Positions 1 to 6,144 of a stretch of 17,887 nt of DNA are shown here, in pieces (within the stretch, counting starts at the first letter, position 1; the number at the start of each line of letters is the position of its first letter). This DNA is from Deinococcus sp. (GTDB taxonomy: Bacteria; Deinococcota; Deinococci; Deinococcales; Deinococcaceae): positions 1-17,887 of the forward strand of contig JAGLBF010000043.1 in assembly GCA_018260375.1 (NCBI GenBank), in the 5' to 3' direction. The notes beneath the pieces are model-generated. The model saw only the letters and a list, made by a program, of their open reading frames with translations. It had not been told where the DNA came from and did not search any database. A program made the position numbers and the translations under genes.

Positions 1-27
1 TTAGACCTTTAGATATTGACCTTTAGA
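1..27. repeat. Short direct repeat at the dedA-like gene's stop codon
   Basis: The ten bases GACCTTTAGA occur at 4-13 and again at 18-27, a 14-base period. On the minus strand the unit reads TCTAAAGGTC. The stop codon of the membrane protein gene (TAA, 23-25) lies inside the inner copy. No terminator hairpin is visible in the bases left in the window. Confidence 0.6.
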
Positions 28-706
28 CATTTTTCCTTCTACGCCACCAAGCGCGGCCCAGCACTGCCAGGCCCACCACTGCCGACACGCCCAGCGTGCC
101 CCACAAGAGGCGCTCAGGGCTACCCGCGAGCCACACCACCAGCGCGGTCGCGGGCAATGCGCCAAGAGCCGAGGCGGCCATAAAGGGCCTAAAGGGGATA
201 CCCACCGCACCCGCCACGATATTCATAAGTTCGGCTTTGAGAGCGGGCATCAGGCGCACCAGCAGCACGGCGACTGCGCCTCGCTCTAGGGCCATGTGGT
301 GCAGGCGCACGCTCAGGTGTTCGCCCGCCAGGCGGTTGACGGCTGCTTGACCCCAGCGCCGCCCTACGGCGTAGCCCAGCGCCGCGCCCAGCATGGTGCC
401 GGTATACACAATGGCTAGTCCGCCCCAAAAGCCGTAGAGGAGGCCTGCCAGCACCACGTCAGCCGCCGCAGGTAGCAGCGGAATAACGGCCTGAAGCAGC
501 ATGCCTGCCAGCAGCGCCAAAGGCCCCCACACCCCTATGCGCTCAACCAGAGCGCGGCGTGGCGCGTCATCGGGGCCAAAGAGTACGCTCACCAGGTGCC
601 AGCCTGCCAGCAGCCACGCGGGGTTAAACGCCAGCACAAGCCCTAGCGCCAGCGCCAAAGCGGCCCAAGCCCACCAGCGGTGAGAAGGCAGAGATGGGCG
701 CGGCAT
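23..706 (-). CDS. TVP38/TMEM64 (DedA/VTT-type) membrane protein
   Basis: A 227-residue integral membrane protein of the VTT (SNARE-associated Golgi protein) superfamily. Family members are linked to lipid scrambling and membrane homeostasis; the substrate here is unknown. The N-terminus is basic, then a membrane segment (about residues 12-35). The VTT core follows: a hydrophobic stretch with a P-rich turn (VIPLLPAAAD, about 74-83), a small-residue run ending in GYAVGRRWG, then VRLMPALKAELMNIVAG and a final LGALPATALVVWLAG segment. The arrangement G..Y.xGR followed by R.MP....E.MN..AG is typical. The C-terminus is Arg/Lys-rich (WWRRRKNV), suggesting a cytosolic tail. The ATG at 706 is favoured because a TACACT box ends 7 bases before it. 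It is transcribed alone. Function beyond family is not resolvable. Confidence 0.85.
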   Translation of the reverse strand: MPRPSLPSHRWWAWAALALALGLVLAFNPAWLLAGWHLVSVLFGPDDAPRRALVERIGVWGPLALLAGMLLQAVIPLLPAAADVVLAGLLYGFWGGLAIVYTGTMLGAALGYAVGRRWGQAAVNRLAGEHLSVRLHHMALERGAVAVLLVRLMPALKAELMNIVAGAVGIPFRPFMAASALGALPATALVVWLAGSPERLLWGTLGVSAVVGLAVLGRAWWRRRKNV

Positions 707-713
707 GACCAGT

Positions 714-719
714 AGTGTA
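714..719 (-). promoter_or_regulatory. Leaderless -10 box of the TVP38/DedA-like gene
   Basis: On the minus strand TACACT is followed by 7 bases and the ATG at 706, so transcription should start at or next to the start codon. No Shine-Dalgarno sequence lies in the gap. A -35-like TCTACT (737-742) sits 17 bases upstream, a weak match. Confidence 0.6.
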
Positions 720-827
720 GCGGGGCAGGCCAGGGCAGTAGAGGAGGGCAGTTGGTTGCTCTCCCGTACAGCTCGGCAGCCAGCTTGCCTAGCGCTTGGC
801 CTCCGGCGAACAAAACGCGAATTATGG

Positions 828-897
828 GGCTTCGCTGTAGTTTTAGGCTTCGCTGTAATTCTTAAGCTTTGCCGTAATTCTTAGGCTTTGCTGTGAA
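828..897. repeat. 19-bp tandem repeat across the nos stop codon
   Basis: Four head-to-tail units run at 828-845 (18 bases), 846-864, 865-883 and 884-897 (partial). On the minus strand the unit is close to TAAGAATTACAGCGAAGCC. Units two and three differ at three positions. The nos stop codon (TAA, 881-883) is the start of one unit, and the last nos codons (SKA) lie in the partial unit. Every full unit therefore carries its own TAA, and the array continues as the 3' untranslated region. Confidence 0.85.
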
Positions 898-1990
898 CCG
901 GACAGCCACGCTTGAGCGGCCAATCCTGGGGCGGGCGGCTGAAGTTGGGCGAAAGCTCTTGTCCTACAAAGCGCTGTCCCCACACGGGCGAAGTGGCGGG
1001 CGACATCGGCGCAATCAGCCACGACCAGCGCCCCCGTACTTCGCGGCCCGCCTGACCTTCTTGCTGCTGAAAGCGCTCAAATTGGGCGGCAGCGGTGTGG
1101 TGGTCTACGATTTTAACCCCGGCCTGGTGAAAGGAATAGAGCGCCGCCACATTGAGTTCCAGCAGGGCGCGGTCACGCCAGAGGGTGCGCTCTAGGCGGG
1201 TGTCGAGTCCTAGTGCCTGCGCCACACGCGGCAAAGCGTTGTAGCGCCCCTCATCGGCCAGGTCGCGGGCGGCGATTTCGGTTTGCATATACCAGCCGTT
1301 AAACACCACAGGCAAGCGGAGGTGGGCCAGGTGCAACTGTGCGTCACTGATGGCAGGTACAGCGTACCAGCGCAGCCCCAGTGCGTTGATAGCGGGGTGG
1401 TCTGGATGGATAAGCGGCACTTCATGTACGGCTTCCGGCGGCAGGGGGTATAGTTTCACGGTGTCGCCGCGTTGTACTATCAGCGGCAAGACATCAAAGG
1501 CCCCCAACGGCGTGGGCGCTTGCCAGCCCAGGCTCAGGGCCAACTGGGTCAGCTGCACATTGTCGGGGTCGCCCAGCACAGGGCTCTGGAGCGCCGGGTT
1601 ATCAGCCTGCACGTAGCCCGCATAGCGAATCAACTGTGAATTCACCACCCGGACACCTTGCGGCAGCGCTGTCATGATGGGCTGAATGTGTCCGCCGCAA
1701 AAAGCGTCTTGCAGGTGTGCTACCAGCGCGTCAAAGACTTCGTCCAGGGTCTCAAGGTGGCGCAGATCGCGCACTTGCAAAGCAGGCCAAAACAGCCGCC
1801 CGATGCAGCGTACCGAGTTGCGCCACGCCACGCGGCCTGCAAAGGCTAGCTCAGCCGTAGTGGGGGTGAATGACTCAATTTGGGCCACTTCAATTTGGGC
1901 TAGCCGTTCGCTGAGGCTGAGCGCTTGGCGATCGCCACCTTCTTCGGCATAAAACTGCTCTATAAATTCGCGCACACTTTGGCTCAACAT
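881..1990 (-). CDS. nos: Bacterial nitric oxide synthase, oxygenase domain only
   Basis: A heme protein converting L-arginine to nitric oxide and citrulline. As in other bacterial NOS there is no fused reductase domain and no N-terminal zinc hook, so electrons must come from separate reductases. Numbered from the ATG (369 residues), the proximal heme ligand is Cys62 in RNSVRCIGRLFW. The substrate-binding segment is FNGWYMQTEIAARDL, with the arginine-binding Glu near 238. The pterin/folate side shows KIVDHHTAAAQF and W.WLIAP near the C-terminus. Length matches the family. An in-frame GTG lies 12 bases upstream (2002). The ATG at 1990 is chosen because GAGG precedes it by 6 bases. A TACAGT box overlaps the GTG, so the transcript could begin just before the ATG; a second candidate box lies further up. 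Divergent from the oxidoreductase gene at 2235. Deinococcus NOS has been linked to tryptophanyl-tRNA synthetase II and stress responses; nothing here shows its partner. Confidence 0.95.
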   Translation of the reverse strand: MLSQSVREFIEQFYAEEGGDRQALSLSERLAQIEVAQIESFTPTTAELAFAGRVAWRNSVRCIGRLFWPALQVRDLRHLETLDEVFDALVAHLQDAFCGGHIQPIMTALPQGVRVVNSQLIRYAGYVQADNPALQSPVLGDPDNVQLTQLALSLGWQAPTPLGAFDVLPLIVQRGDTVKLYPLPPEAVHEVPLIHPDHPAINALGLRWYAVPAISDAQLHLAHLRLPVVFNGWYMQTEIAARDLADEGRYNALPRVAQALGLDTRLERTLWRDRALLELNVAALYSFHQAGVKIVDHHTAAAQFERFQQQEGQAGREVRGRWSWLIAPMSPATSPVWGQRFVGQELSPNFSRPPQDWPLKRGCPVHSKA

Positions 1991-2065
1991 TGGTTGCCTC
2001 ACTGTAATGGCTTTTGGGAAGGGTGATTTGTAACTTTGAGTTGGTCACTTTAAGGAGAAGGCTGT

Positions 2066-2125
2066 CAGCCCCAGTTTCAACAGTCGCAGTTTCAACAGCC
2101 CCAGTGCTCATAGGCCCAGTTCCAA
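2066..2125. repeat. 15-bp tandem repeat upstream of nos
   Basis: Four units in register: 2066-2080 CAGCCCCAGTTTCAA, 2081-2095 CAGTCGCAGTTTCAA, 2096-2110 CAGCCCCAGTGCTCA, 2111-2125 TAGGCCCAGTTCCAA. The first two differ at 2 of 15 positions and the later units are more diverged. The array lies in the 244-base gap between the divergent nos and oxidoreductase starts. Because 15 is a multiple of three it leaves small ORFs open in both strands, but nothing shows they are translated. Confidence 0.8.
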
Positions 2126-2222
2126 AGGTATGGCTGACGTGGCCCCTCTCTTGGCACGCAGGTCAACATAATCGTCAAGCCGATCTCAAGGCTCTCACCA
2201 CCCGCAACACTGCGCGGGCGTG

Positions 2223-2228
2223 TAGGCT
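2223..2228 (+). promoter_or_regulatory. Candidate leaderless -10 box of the Gfo/Idh/MocA gene
   Basis: TAGGCT is followed by 6 bases (AGGCAT) and the ATG at 2235. No convincing -35 is seen at 16-18 bases. The spacing matches the other leaderless boxes in the window. The AGG in the spacer is too close to the ATG to be a normal ribosome binding site. Confidence 0.45.
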
Positions 2229-2234
2229 AGGCAT

Positions 2235-3329
2235 ATGTCTGCCAAAAATTTGAAACCCAAACCTGAAAGTCAGCGCGTTGGTTTTGCCATTGTTGGTATA
2301 GGCAAACTCAGCGCCGAGCAACTGATTCCTGCCATACGCACGGGCCAAGACGCCTATGTGGCGGCGTTGGTGACCGGCGACGTAGAAGATACCTTGCAAT
2401 TTTCCCGTGCCTATGACCTAGCTGATGACGACGTGTACCACTACGACGACTTTGAGGCCCTGGCTCAGCGTGACGACGTGCAGGCCGTGTACATCGTGCT
2501 GCCCAACAGCATGCACCGCGAATTTGTAGAGCGTGCCGCCAAAATAGGCAAGCATGTGCTGTGCGAAAAACCGCTTGCCAGCAACCTAGAAGATGCCAAG
2601 GCGATGGTCAAAGCCTGCAAAAAGGCCAAAGTGCTGTTGATGACGGCCTACCGCATCCAGTACACGCCGCACCACTGGGAGGCCAAAAAGACCATTGCGG
2701 CGGGCAAACTGGGTCAGCTAAAAGTGATGGATAGCATTCATACCCACGTGGAGCCTGACCCCACCGTCTGGCGCCTAGACGAAGCGCTGGCGGGCGGCGG
2801 GCCTGTGATGGATATTGGCATTTACAGCATCAACACCTTGCGCTTTCTGACAGGGCTAGAGCCGCAGTGGGTCTTTGCCCAGGGCTACCAACCCAAAAAT
2901 GATCCCCGCTTTGCCGAGGTAGAAGAGTCTATGAGCATCATGCTGGGCTTTGAGGGCGGGCTGATAGCCAACATCCTCACCAGCTACGGCGCGCAGTCTG
3001 TAAGCACCGTACACGTTTTGGGCGACGCGGGCGCAGCCGTACTTGACCCAGCTTTTGCTTACCGCGGCATTGAGCTGTCTATCCGCAATGACAAAGCCCA
3101 AGTTGCCCCGCAGTTTGCCGCCTACGACCAGTTTGGCCTAGAGATAGACCACTTTGCTCAGTGTGTTCGCAGCGGCAAAACGCCCTATACCCCTGGCGAG
3201 GAGGGCGTGCAGGATCACCGCATCTTTGAGGCCGTATACAAGAGTGCGCGCAAAGGCAAACGGGTAGAACTAAAGCGCTTTGACGGGCAAGATGTGTTCA
3301 GAGGCACGCCGCCCAAGCTACCGAAGTGA
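2235..3329 (+). CDS. Gfo/Idh/MocA family NAD(P)-dependent oxidoreductase
   Basis: A 364-residue sugar-type dehydrogenase resembling glucose-fructose oxidoreductase. The Rossmann nucleotide-binding segment is GFAIVGIGKLSAEQLIPAI (residues 16-34). The family motif EKPLASN lies at 111-117 and contributes the conserved Lys. The active-site helix GGGPVMDIGIYSIN (187-200) carries the Asp and Tyr seen in the GFOR subgroup. The C-terminal domain forms the usual sheet-based dimer surface. There is no Tat or Sec signal, so unlike the Zymomonas enzyme it should be cytosolic. The substrate cannot be told from sequence. It stands alone, divergent from nos, and converges on scpB. Confidence 0.9.
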   Translation: MSAKNLKPKPESQRVGFAIVGIGKLSAEQLIPAIRTGQDAYVAALVTGDVEDTLQFSRAYDLADDDVYHYDDFEALAQRDDVQAVYIVLPNSMHREFVERAAKIGKHVLCEKPLASNLEDAKAMVKACKKAKVLLMTAYRIQYTPHHWEAKKTIAAGKLGQLKVMDSIHTHVEPDPTVWRLDEALAGGGPVMDIGIYSINTLRFLTGLEPQWVFAQGYQPKNDPRFAEVEESMSIMLGFEGGLIANILTSYGAQSVSTVHVLGDAGAAVLDPAFAYRGIELSIRNDKAQVAPQFAAYDQFGLEIDHFAQCVRSGKTPYTPGEEGVQDHRIFEAVYKSARKGKRVELKRFDGQDVFRGTPPKLPK

Positions 3330-3424
3330 GGGCTGAGCGGGCGTGAAAACGTGGCAAGTTGGCAGGGTAGCTAGGGGAAATGTGCCGAAAGATTATTCAA
3401 CCCTGAACAAACGTACAGATTAAA

Positions 3425-3449
3425 GGTAGAGACACTTTGTCTGCCTTTT
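3425..3449 (+). terminator. Possible terminator after the Gfo/Idh/MocA gene
   Basis: AGACA (3430-3434), a CTT loop and TGTCT (3438-3442) form a 5-bp hairpin, followed by GCC and TTTT at 3446-3449. The outer GG (3425-3426) and CC can pair across an internal loop. The stem is weak. Confidence 0.35.
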
Positions 3450-3467
3450 GCACGCCATAGCAGCTAA

Positions 3468-3504
3468 CCTACCACCGCCTGATTATGCAGTAGAGGCGGG
3501 TAGG
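3468..3504. terminator. Hairpin between convergent genes
   Basis: CCTACC (3468-3473) plus CGCCT (3476-3480) pair with AGGCG (3494-3498) plus GGTAGG (3499-3504), an 11-bp stem with a two-base bulge and a 13-base loop. T-rich sequence follows on the plus strand after about 10 bases. It sits between the oxidoreductase and scpB ends. Its role as a terminator is an inference, because the T-tract is not adjacent. Confidence 0.4.
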
Positions 3505-3525
3505 CGCTACACTTACTCTGTTTCT

Positions 3526-4080
3526 TTAGCCGCGCAGCAAATGGCTAAATTCTTGACCAGATTGTTCTAGGACGGGCAAATCTTGCAGGCTGTTGAGGCC
3601 AAATTCCAACAAAAAGCGCTCGGTGGTGCCGTAGAGCAGAGGCTGCCCTACCGCTTCACTACGGCCCACCACTTTGATCAACTCGCGCTCTTGCAAGGTG
3701 ACTACCGTGCTAGCACTGCCGCCGCGCATGGCTTCTATCTCCGCACGGGTGACAGGTTGGCGGTAGGCGATGATGGCGAGCACTTCCAGCGCAGCTCCGG
3801 AGAGCGCGGGCAGGGGCGTAGGTGCAAGCAGTGGTGCAAGCAGTTGGGCGTGTTCAGGCAACACCACCAGGCGAAAACCGCCCGCCACTTCTTCAACCTC
3901 AAACCCCAACTGCGCGGTGTGAAGTTGTTGCTTAAATGCCTCTAGCAAACGGCGCACCGCTTCGGCGGGCAGGCCTAGTAGCTCTGACAGTTCCTTGACC
4001 TTAACGGGCCGCCCCGCCGCCAGGAGTGCTGCGCCAATTATTGATTTAAAGTCAGATGTGTGTGCCCTAGGTGTCGTCAC
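3526..4080 (-). CDS. scpB: Segregation and condensation protein B
   Basis: ScpB is the winged-helix kleisin-binding subunit of the SMC-ScpA-ScpB condensin that organises and segregates the chromosome. The 184-residue protein has two winged-helix domains: the N-terminal one around SIIGAALLAAGRPVKVKELS (14-33), and the second with the hallmark LSGAALEVLAIIAYRQPVTR. This is followed by the RGG turn, GRSEAVGQPLLYGTT and FLLEFGLNSLQDLP. All signature blocks are intact. It starts with GTG at 4080, whose GTGA overlaps the stop codon of the upstream Sua5-family gene, implying translational coupling. scpA is not in the window. Confidence 0.95.
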   Translation of the reverse strand: MTTPRAHTSDFKSIIGAALLAAGRPVKVKELSELLGLPAEAVRRLLEAFKQQLHTAQLGFEVEEVAGGFRLVVLPEHAQLLAPLLAPTPLPALSGAALEVLAIIAYRQPVTRAEIEAMRGGSASTVVTLQERELIKVVGRSEAVGQPLLYGTTERFLLEFGLNSLQDLPVLEQSGQEFSHLLRG

Positions 4081-4709
4081 CGTGTCTCCAGCAGTTCATG
4101 CACCCGCCAGGCTGGAAAAGCACCCTCGCGCAAAATAGCCCCGCTAGTGCAGTCCACCACCGTGCTGGGCAAGCCTGGTGGCTCAGCAGGTAACCCGGCA
4201 CTAGGTTCATCAAGTACAACAGCTGCCAAGCCATACGCCTGTGCCTGTGCCGCGTTGCGTGCAGGTAGAAGGCCTGTGGGATTGAGGCTAGTCGTCGCCA
4301 GTGGCGCATCAAACCGCCGCAATAACTCCTGAATGGTGGGGTGATCTGGTATGCGCAAGCCTACCTTGCCCTCACGCTGTAGCCACGCGGGGCAACTGGG
4401 CGCGGCCCAAGCCACCAAGGTCAGCGGACCAGGCAAGGCGGTACTCAGGGCCAGAAGGGCCGGCTGTCCAGGCGCAGCCAAGGCCAGAGCCTGGGCTATG
4501 TCTAGACAACTGAGCTGTAACACTTTGTCTTCGCCGCGTCCTTTAAGCCGGCTCAGGCCAAGCACAGCCTCCTCTGAAAAGGCCGCCGCTCCTAACCCCC
4601 ACACCGTCTCTGTGGGAAAACCGACACATTGGTTACGCCTCAAGGCCGCGAGTGCAGCTTGCCACGGCGCGTCACGCTCCTGCTTTTGATCAGGTGGTTC
4701 ATACGGCAT
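4077..4709 (-). CDS. Sua5/YciO/YrdC family protein (likely threonylcarbamoyl-AMP synthase)
   Basis: A 210-residue YrdC-fold protein. Family members make threonylcarbamoyl-AMP from threonine, bicarbonate and ATP for the t6A37 modification of ANN-decoding tRNAs. Visible motifs: GFPTETVWGLGA, the basic LKGRGEDKVLQL loop, PGPLTLV, KVGLRIPDHP, LATTSLNPTG (most family members have SAN.SG here) and STVVDCTSGAILREGA. There is no Sua5 C-terminal domain, so it is the short form. The TSLN variant and the acidic GED in the basic loop leave open a YciO-like paralogue. A TTG start at 4733 is possible in frame, but ATG 4709 is chosen because TACAAT ends 6 bases upstream of it. First gene of a two-gene unit with scpB (GTGA overlap). 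Confidence 0.85.
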   Translation of the reverse strand: MPYEPPDQKQERDAPWQAALAALRRNQCVGFPTETVWGLGAAAFSEEAVLGLSRLKGRGEDKVLQLSCLDIAQALALAAPGQPALLALSTALPGPLTLVAWAAPSCPAWLQREGKVGLRIPDHPTIQELLRRFDAPLATTSLNPTGLLPARNAAQAQAYGLAAVVLDEPSAGLPAEPPGLPSTVVDCTSGAILREGAFPAWRVHELLETR

Positions 4710-4715
4710 CCCCAC

Positions 4716-4721
4716 ATTGTA
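4716..4721 (-). promoter_or_regulatory. Leaderless -10 box of the Sua5-family/scpB unit
   Basis: TACAAT on the minus strand, then GTGGGG, then the ATG at 4709. No good -35 is visible. The box lies back to back with the pilC TATAAT 24 bases away. It falls inside the TTG-extended reading frame, which argues against the longer start. Confidence 0.6.
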
Positions 4722-4745
4722 AGCCTGATGCAAGATGAAAAATCT

Positions 4746-4751
4746 TATAAT
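4746..4751 (+). promoter_or_regulatory. Consensus leaderless -10 box of pilC/gspF
   Basis: A perfect TATAAT, then 7 bases and the ATG at 4759. It lies downstream of an in-frame ATG at 4735, so that upstream ATG would not be on the transcript. There is no Shine-Dalgarno sequence before 4759. Confidence 0.75.
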
Positions 4752-4758
4752 ATACGGT

Positions 4759-5982
4759 ATGGCTGTCTACCAATACAGAGTGCGTGACCAAAATAGCGGA
4801 AAAATAATGACCTCGCAGGTAGAGGCTGATTCTATTGAGCAGGTACGCAGCATGCTCCGTACCAAAAACCTGATGGTTCTTGATATCAAGGCCCCCAAAG
4901 TAGGGTTGCAGGGTGATCTTAGCATCCCTTTCCTTGATAACCGTCCGCCGAATCTCAAAATCATCACTGTTTTTTCCAGGCAACTGTCTACGCTTATTAA
5001 TGCAGGTGTACCCCTGGTACAAGGCATTAACATCATGCAGCGCCAGACCGAGCACAAAGGTTTTCAGGAAGTGCTGCGTAAGGTCAGGCTGGATTTAGAG
5101 ACGGGGCAAAATTTCTCTGAAGCAATCGCCAAATATCCTAAAGTTTTTGACCGACTGTACGTTAACCTGGTGAAGGCGGGTGAAAGCAGCGGCCAGCTTG
5201 ATGCTATCTTGGACCGCGTTGCAAGTTTTCAGGAAAAAGATCTGGCTCTGCGTGGCCAAATTAAAAGCGCCATGACCTACCCGGTTATTGTTTTTATCTT
5301 TGCTCTCGGCATTACTTATTTGCTTCTGACTACAGTCGTTCCCCAATTTGGGGGAATCCTTCAGCAACTAGGCGCAGAATTGCCAACCATTACCAGAGTA
5401 CTGATGGCAACTTCAGACTTTCTGCAACACCAGGGCATTGTCCTGCTAGGGATAGTCATTATCTTGTTTTTCATCTACCAAAGAATCTATAAGACAGATA
5501 AAGGCCGCCACGTTATAGATGATTATTTGCTAAAAGCTCCGGTTATCGGCCCACTAAATAAGAAAAGCGCTATTGCTAGCTTTTCGAGAACCCTAAGCTT
5601 GCTGCTTACAAGCGGTGTCAACATTATAGAAAGTTTAGAAATAACTAAGGGTACTGCCAAAAATATAATTATTGAAGATGCTATTGAGAACGCTAGAAAT
5701 GTAGTTATGGTGGGTGAACAAATGAGTGGCAGTCTGGCGACTAGCCCAGTTTTTCCGCCCATGGTGACAAGTATGGTGGCTATCGGTGAAGAAACAGGCT
5801 CTATGGATACTATGCTGGCCAAAGTAGCCGATTTCTATGACCGCGAAGTAGATGAAGCAGTGGATAGCCTTACCGCAGCGATTGAGCCTATTATGATTGT
5901 ATTCTTGGGCGTGTTGGTCGGTACTATTGTAGCAGGTATGTTCTTGCCAATGTTTGCCATCATTAATAAACTCAGCCAATAA
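4759..5982 (+). CDS. pilC: Type IV pilus/type II secretion inner-membrane platform protein (PilC/GspF)
   Basis: The polytopic platform protein that couples the assembly ATPase to pilin polymerisation; in this lineage it likely serves type IV pili and natural transformation. The 407-residue protein has the expected order: an N-terminal cytosolic arm (1-60), a first T2SF domain (about 69-192), membrane segments at about 172-195 and 224-243, a second T2SF domain (about 272-394) and a final membrane segment (376-400). The duplicated domains each carry the GE..G.(L/M)D signature, GESSGQLD at 141-148 and GEETGSMD at 343-350. The start at 4759 (MAVYQYRVRD) matches the family start and the leaderless TATAAT. 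Codons are clearly AT-richer than in neighbours, for example the run around 5640-5700. No pilin or ATPase gene is adjacent. Whether it is PilC or a GspF of another system is not decided by sequence. Confidence 0.92.
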   Translation: MAVYQYRVRDQNSGKIMTSQVEADSIEQVRSMLRTKNLMVLDIKAPKVGLQGDLSIPFLDNRPPNLKIITVFSRQLSTLINAGVPLVQGINIMQRQTEHKGFQEVLRKVRLDLETGQNFSEAIAKYPKVFDRLYVNLVKAGESSGQLDAILDRVASFQEKDLALRGQIKSAMTYPVIVFIFALGITYLLLTTVVPQFGGILQQLGAELPTITRVLMATSDFLQHQGIVLLGIVIILFFIYQRIYKTDKGRHVIDDYLLKAPVIGPLNKKSAIASFSRTLSLLLTSGVNIIESLEITKGTAKNIIIEDAIENARNVVMVGEQMSGSLATSPVFPPMVTSMVAIGEETGSMDTMLAKVADFYDREVDEAVDSLTAAIEPIMIVFLGVLVGTIVAGMFLPMFAIINKLSQ

Positions 5983-6028
5983 ACTTAATTATTAGATTTA
6001 GCGAATAAATTCGGCTGTTATATTTAGC

Positions 6029-6047
6029 TTTTTATAATTTATAAAAA
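6029..6047. repeat. AT-rich perfect palindrome after pilC
   Basis: TTTTTATAA (6029-6037), one central T, then TTATAAAAA (6039-6047): 9-bp arms. It lies 46 bases after the pilC stop and abuts a second hairpin. It could be a weak 3'-end hairpin or a protein site. Confidence 0.6.
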
Positions 6048-6073
6048 AGGACTTCTTGTTAAAAAAGGAGTCC
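6043..6073 (-). terminator. Intrinsic terminator-like hairpin, best on the minus strand
   Basis: GGACTTCTT (6049-6057) and AAGGAGTCC (6065-6073) form a 9-bp stem with one G-U pair and a 7-base loop. On the minus strand it is followed at once by six T residues (A at 6043-6048). On the plus strand, where pilC ends, the next bases are CTGTTACTTT, a poor U-tract. It may end pilC inefficiently, but by sequence it is a terminator for antisense transcription. Confidence 0.65.
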
Positions 6074-6126
6074 CTGTTACTTTGGGGTACCACCCATCTG
6101 CGCTTCACCTCCTGCTGGCTCACCCG

Positions 6127-6135
6127 TGATATGCT
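6127..6135 (+). promoter_or_regulatory. Extended -10 promoter of recD2
   Basis: TGATATGCT has the extended -10 form TGnTANNNT. The box TATGCT (6130-6135) ends 9 bases before the ATG at 6145, so the leader would be only a few bases or absent. The same TATGCT box is used in front of the acyltransferase gene at 10566-10571. Confidence 0.6.
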
Positions 6136-6144
6136 CACAACATA

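Noticed and set aside
4735..4758. Upstream ATG giving an eight-residue longer PilC
   Set aside because: The TATAAT box lies downstream of this ATG, and the family protein starts at MAVYQYRVRD, 4759.
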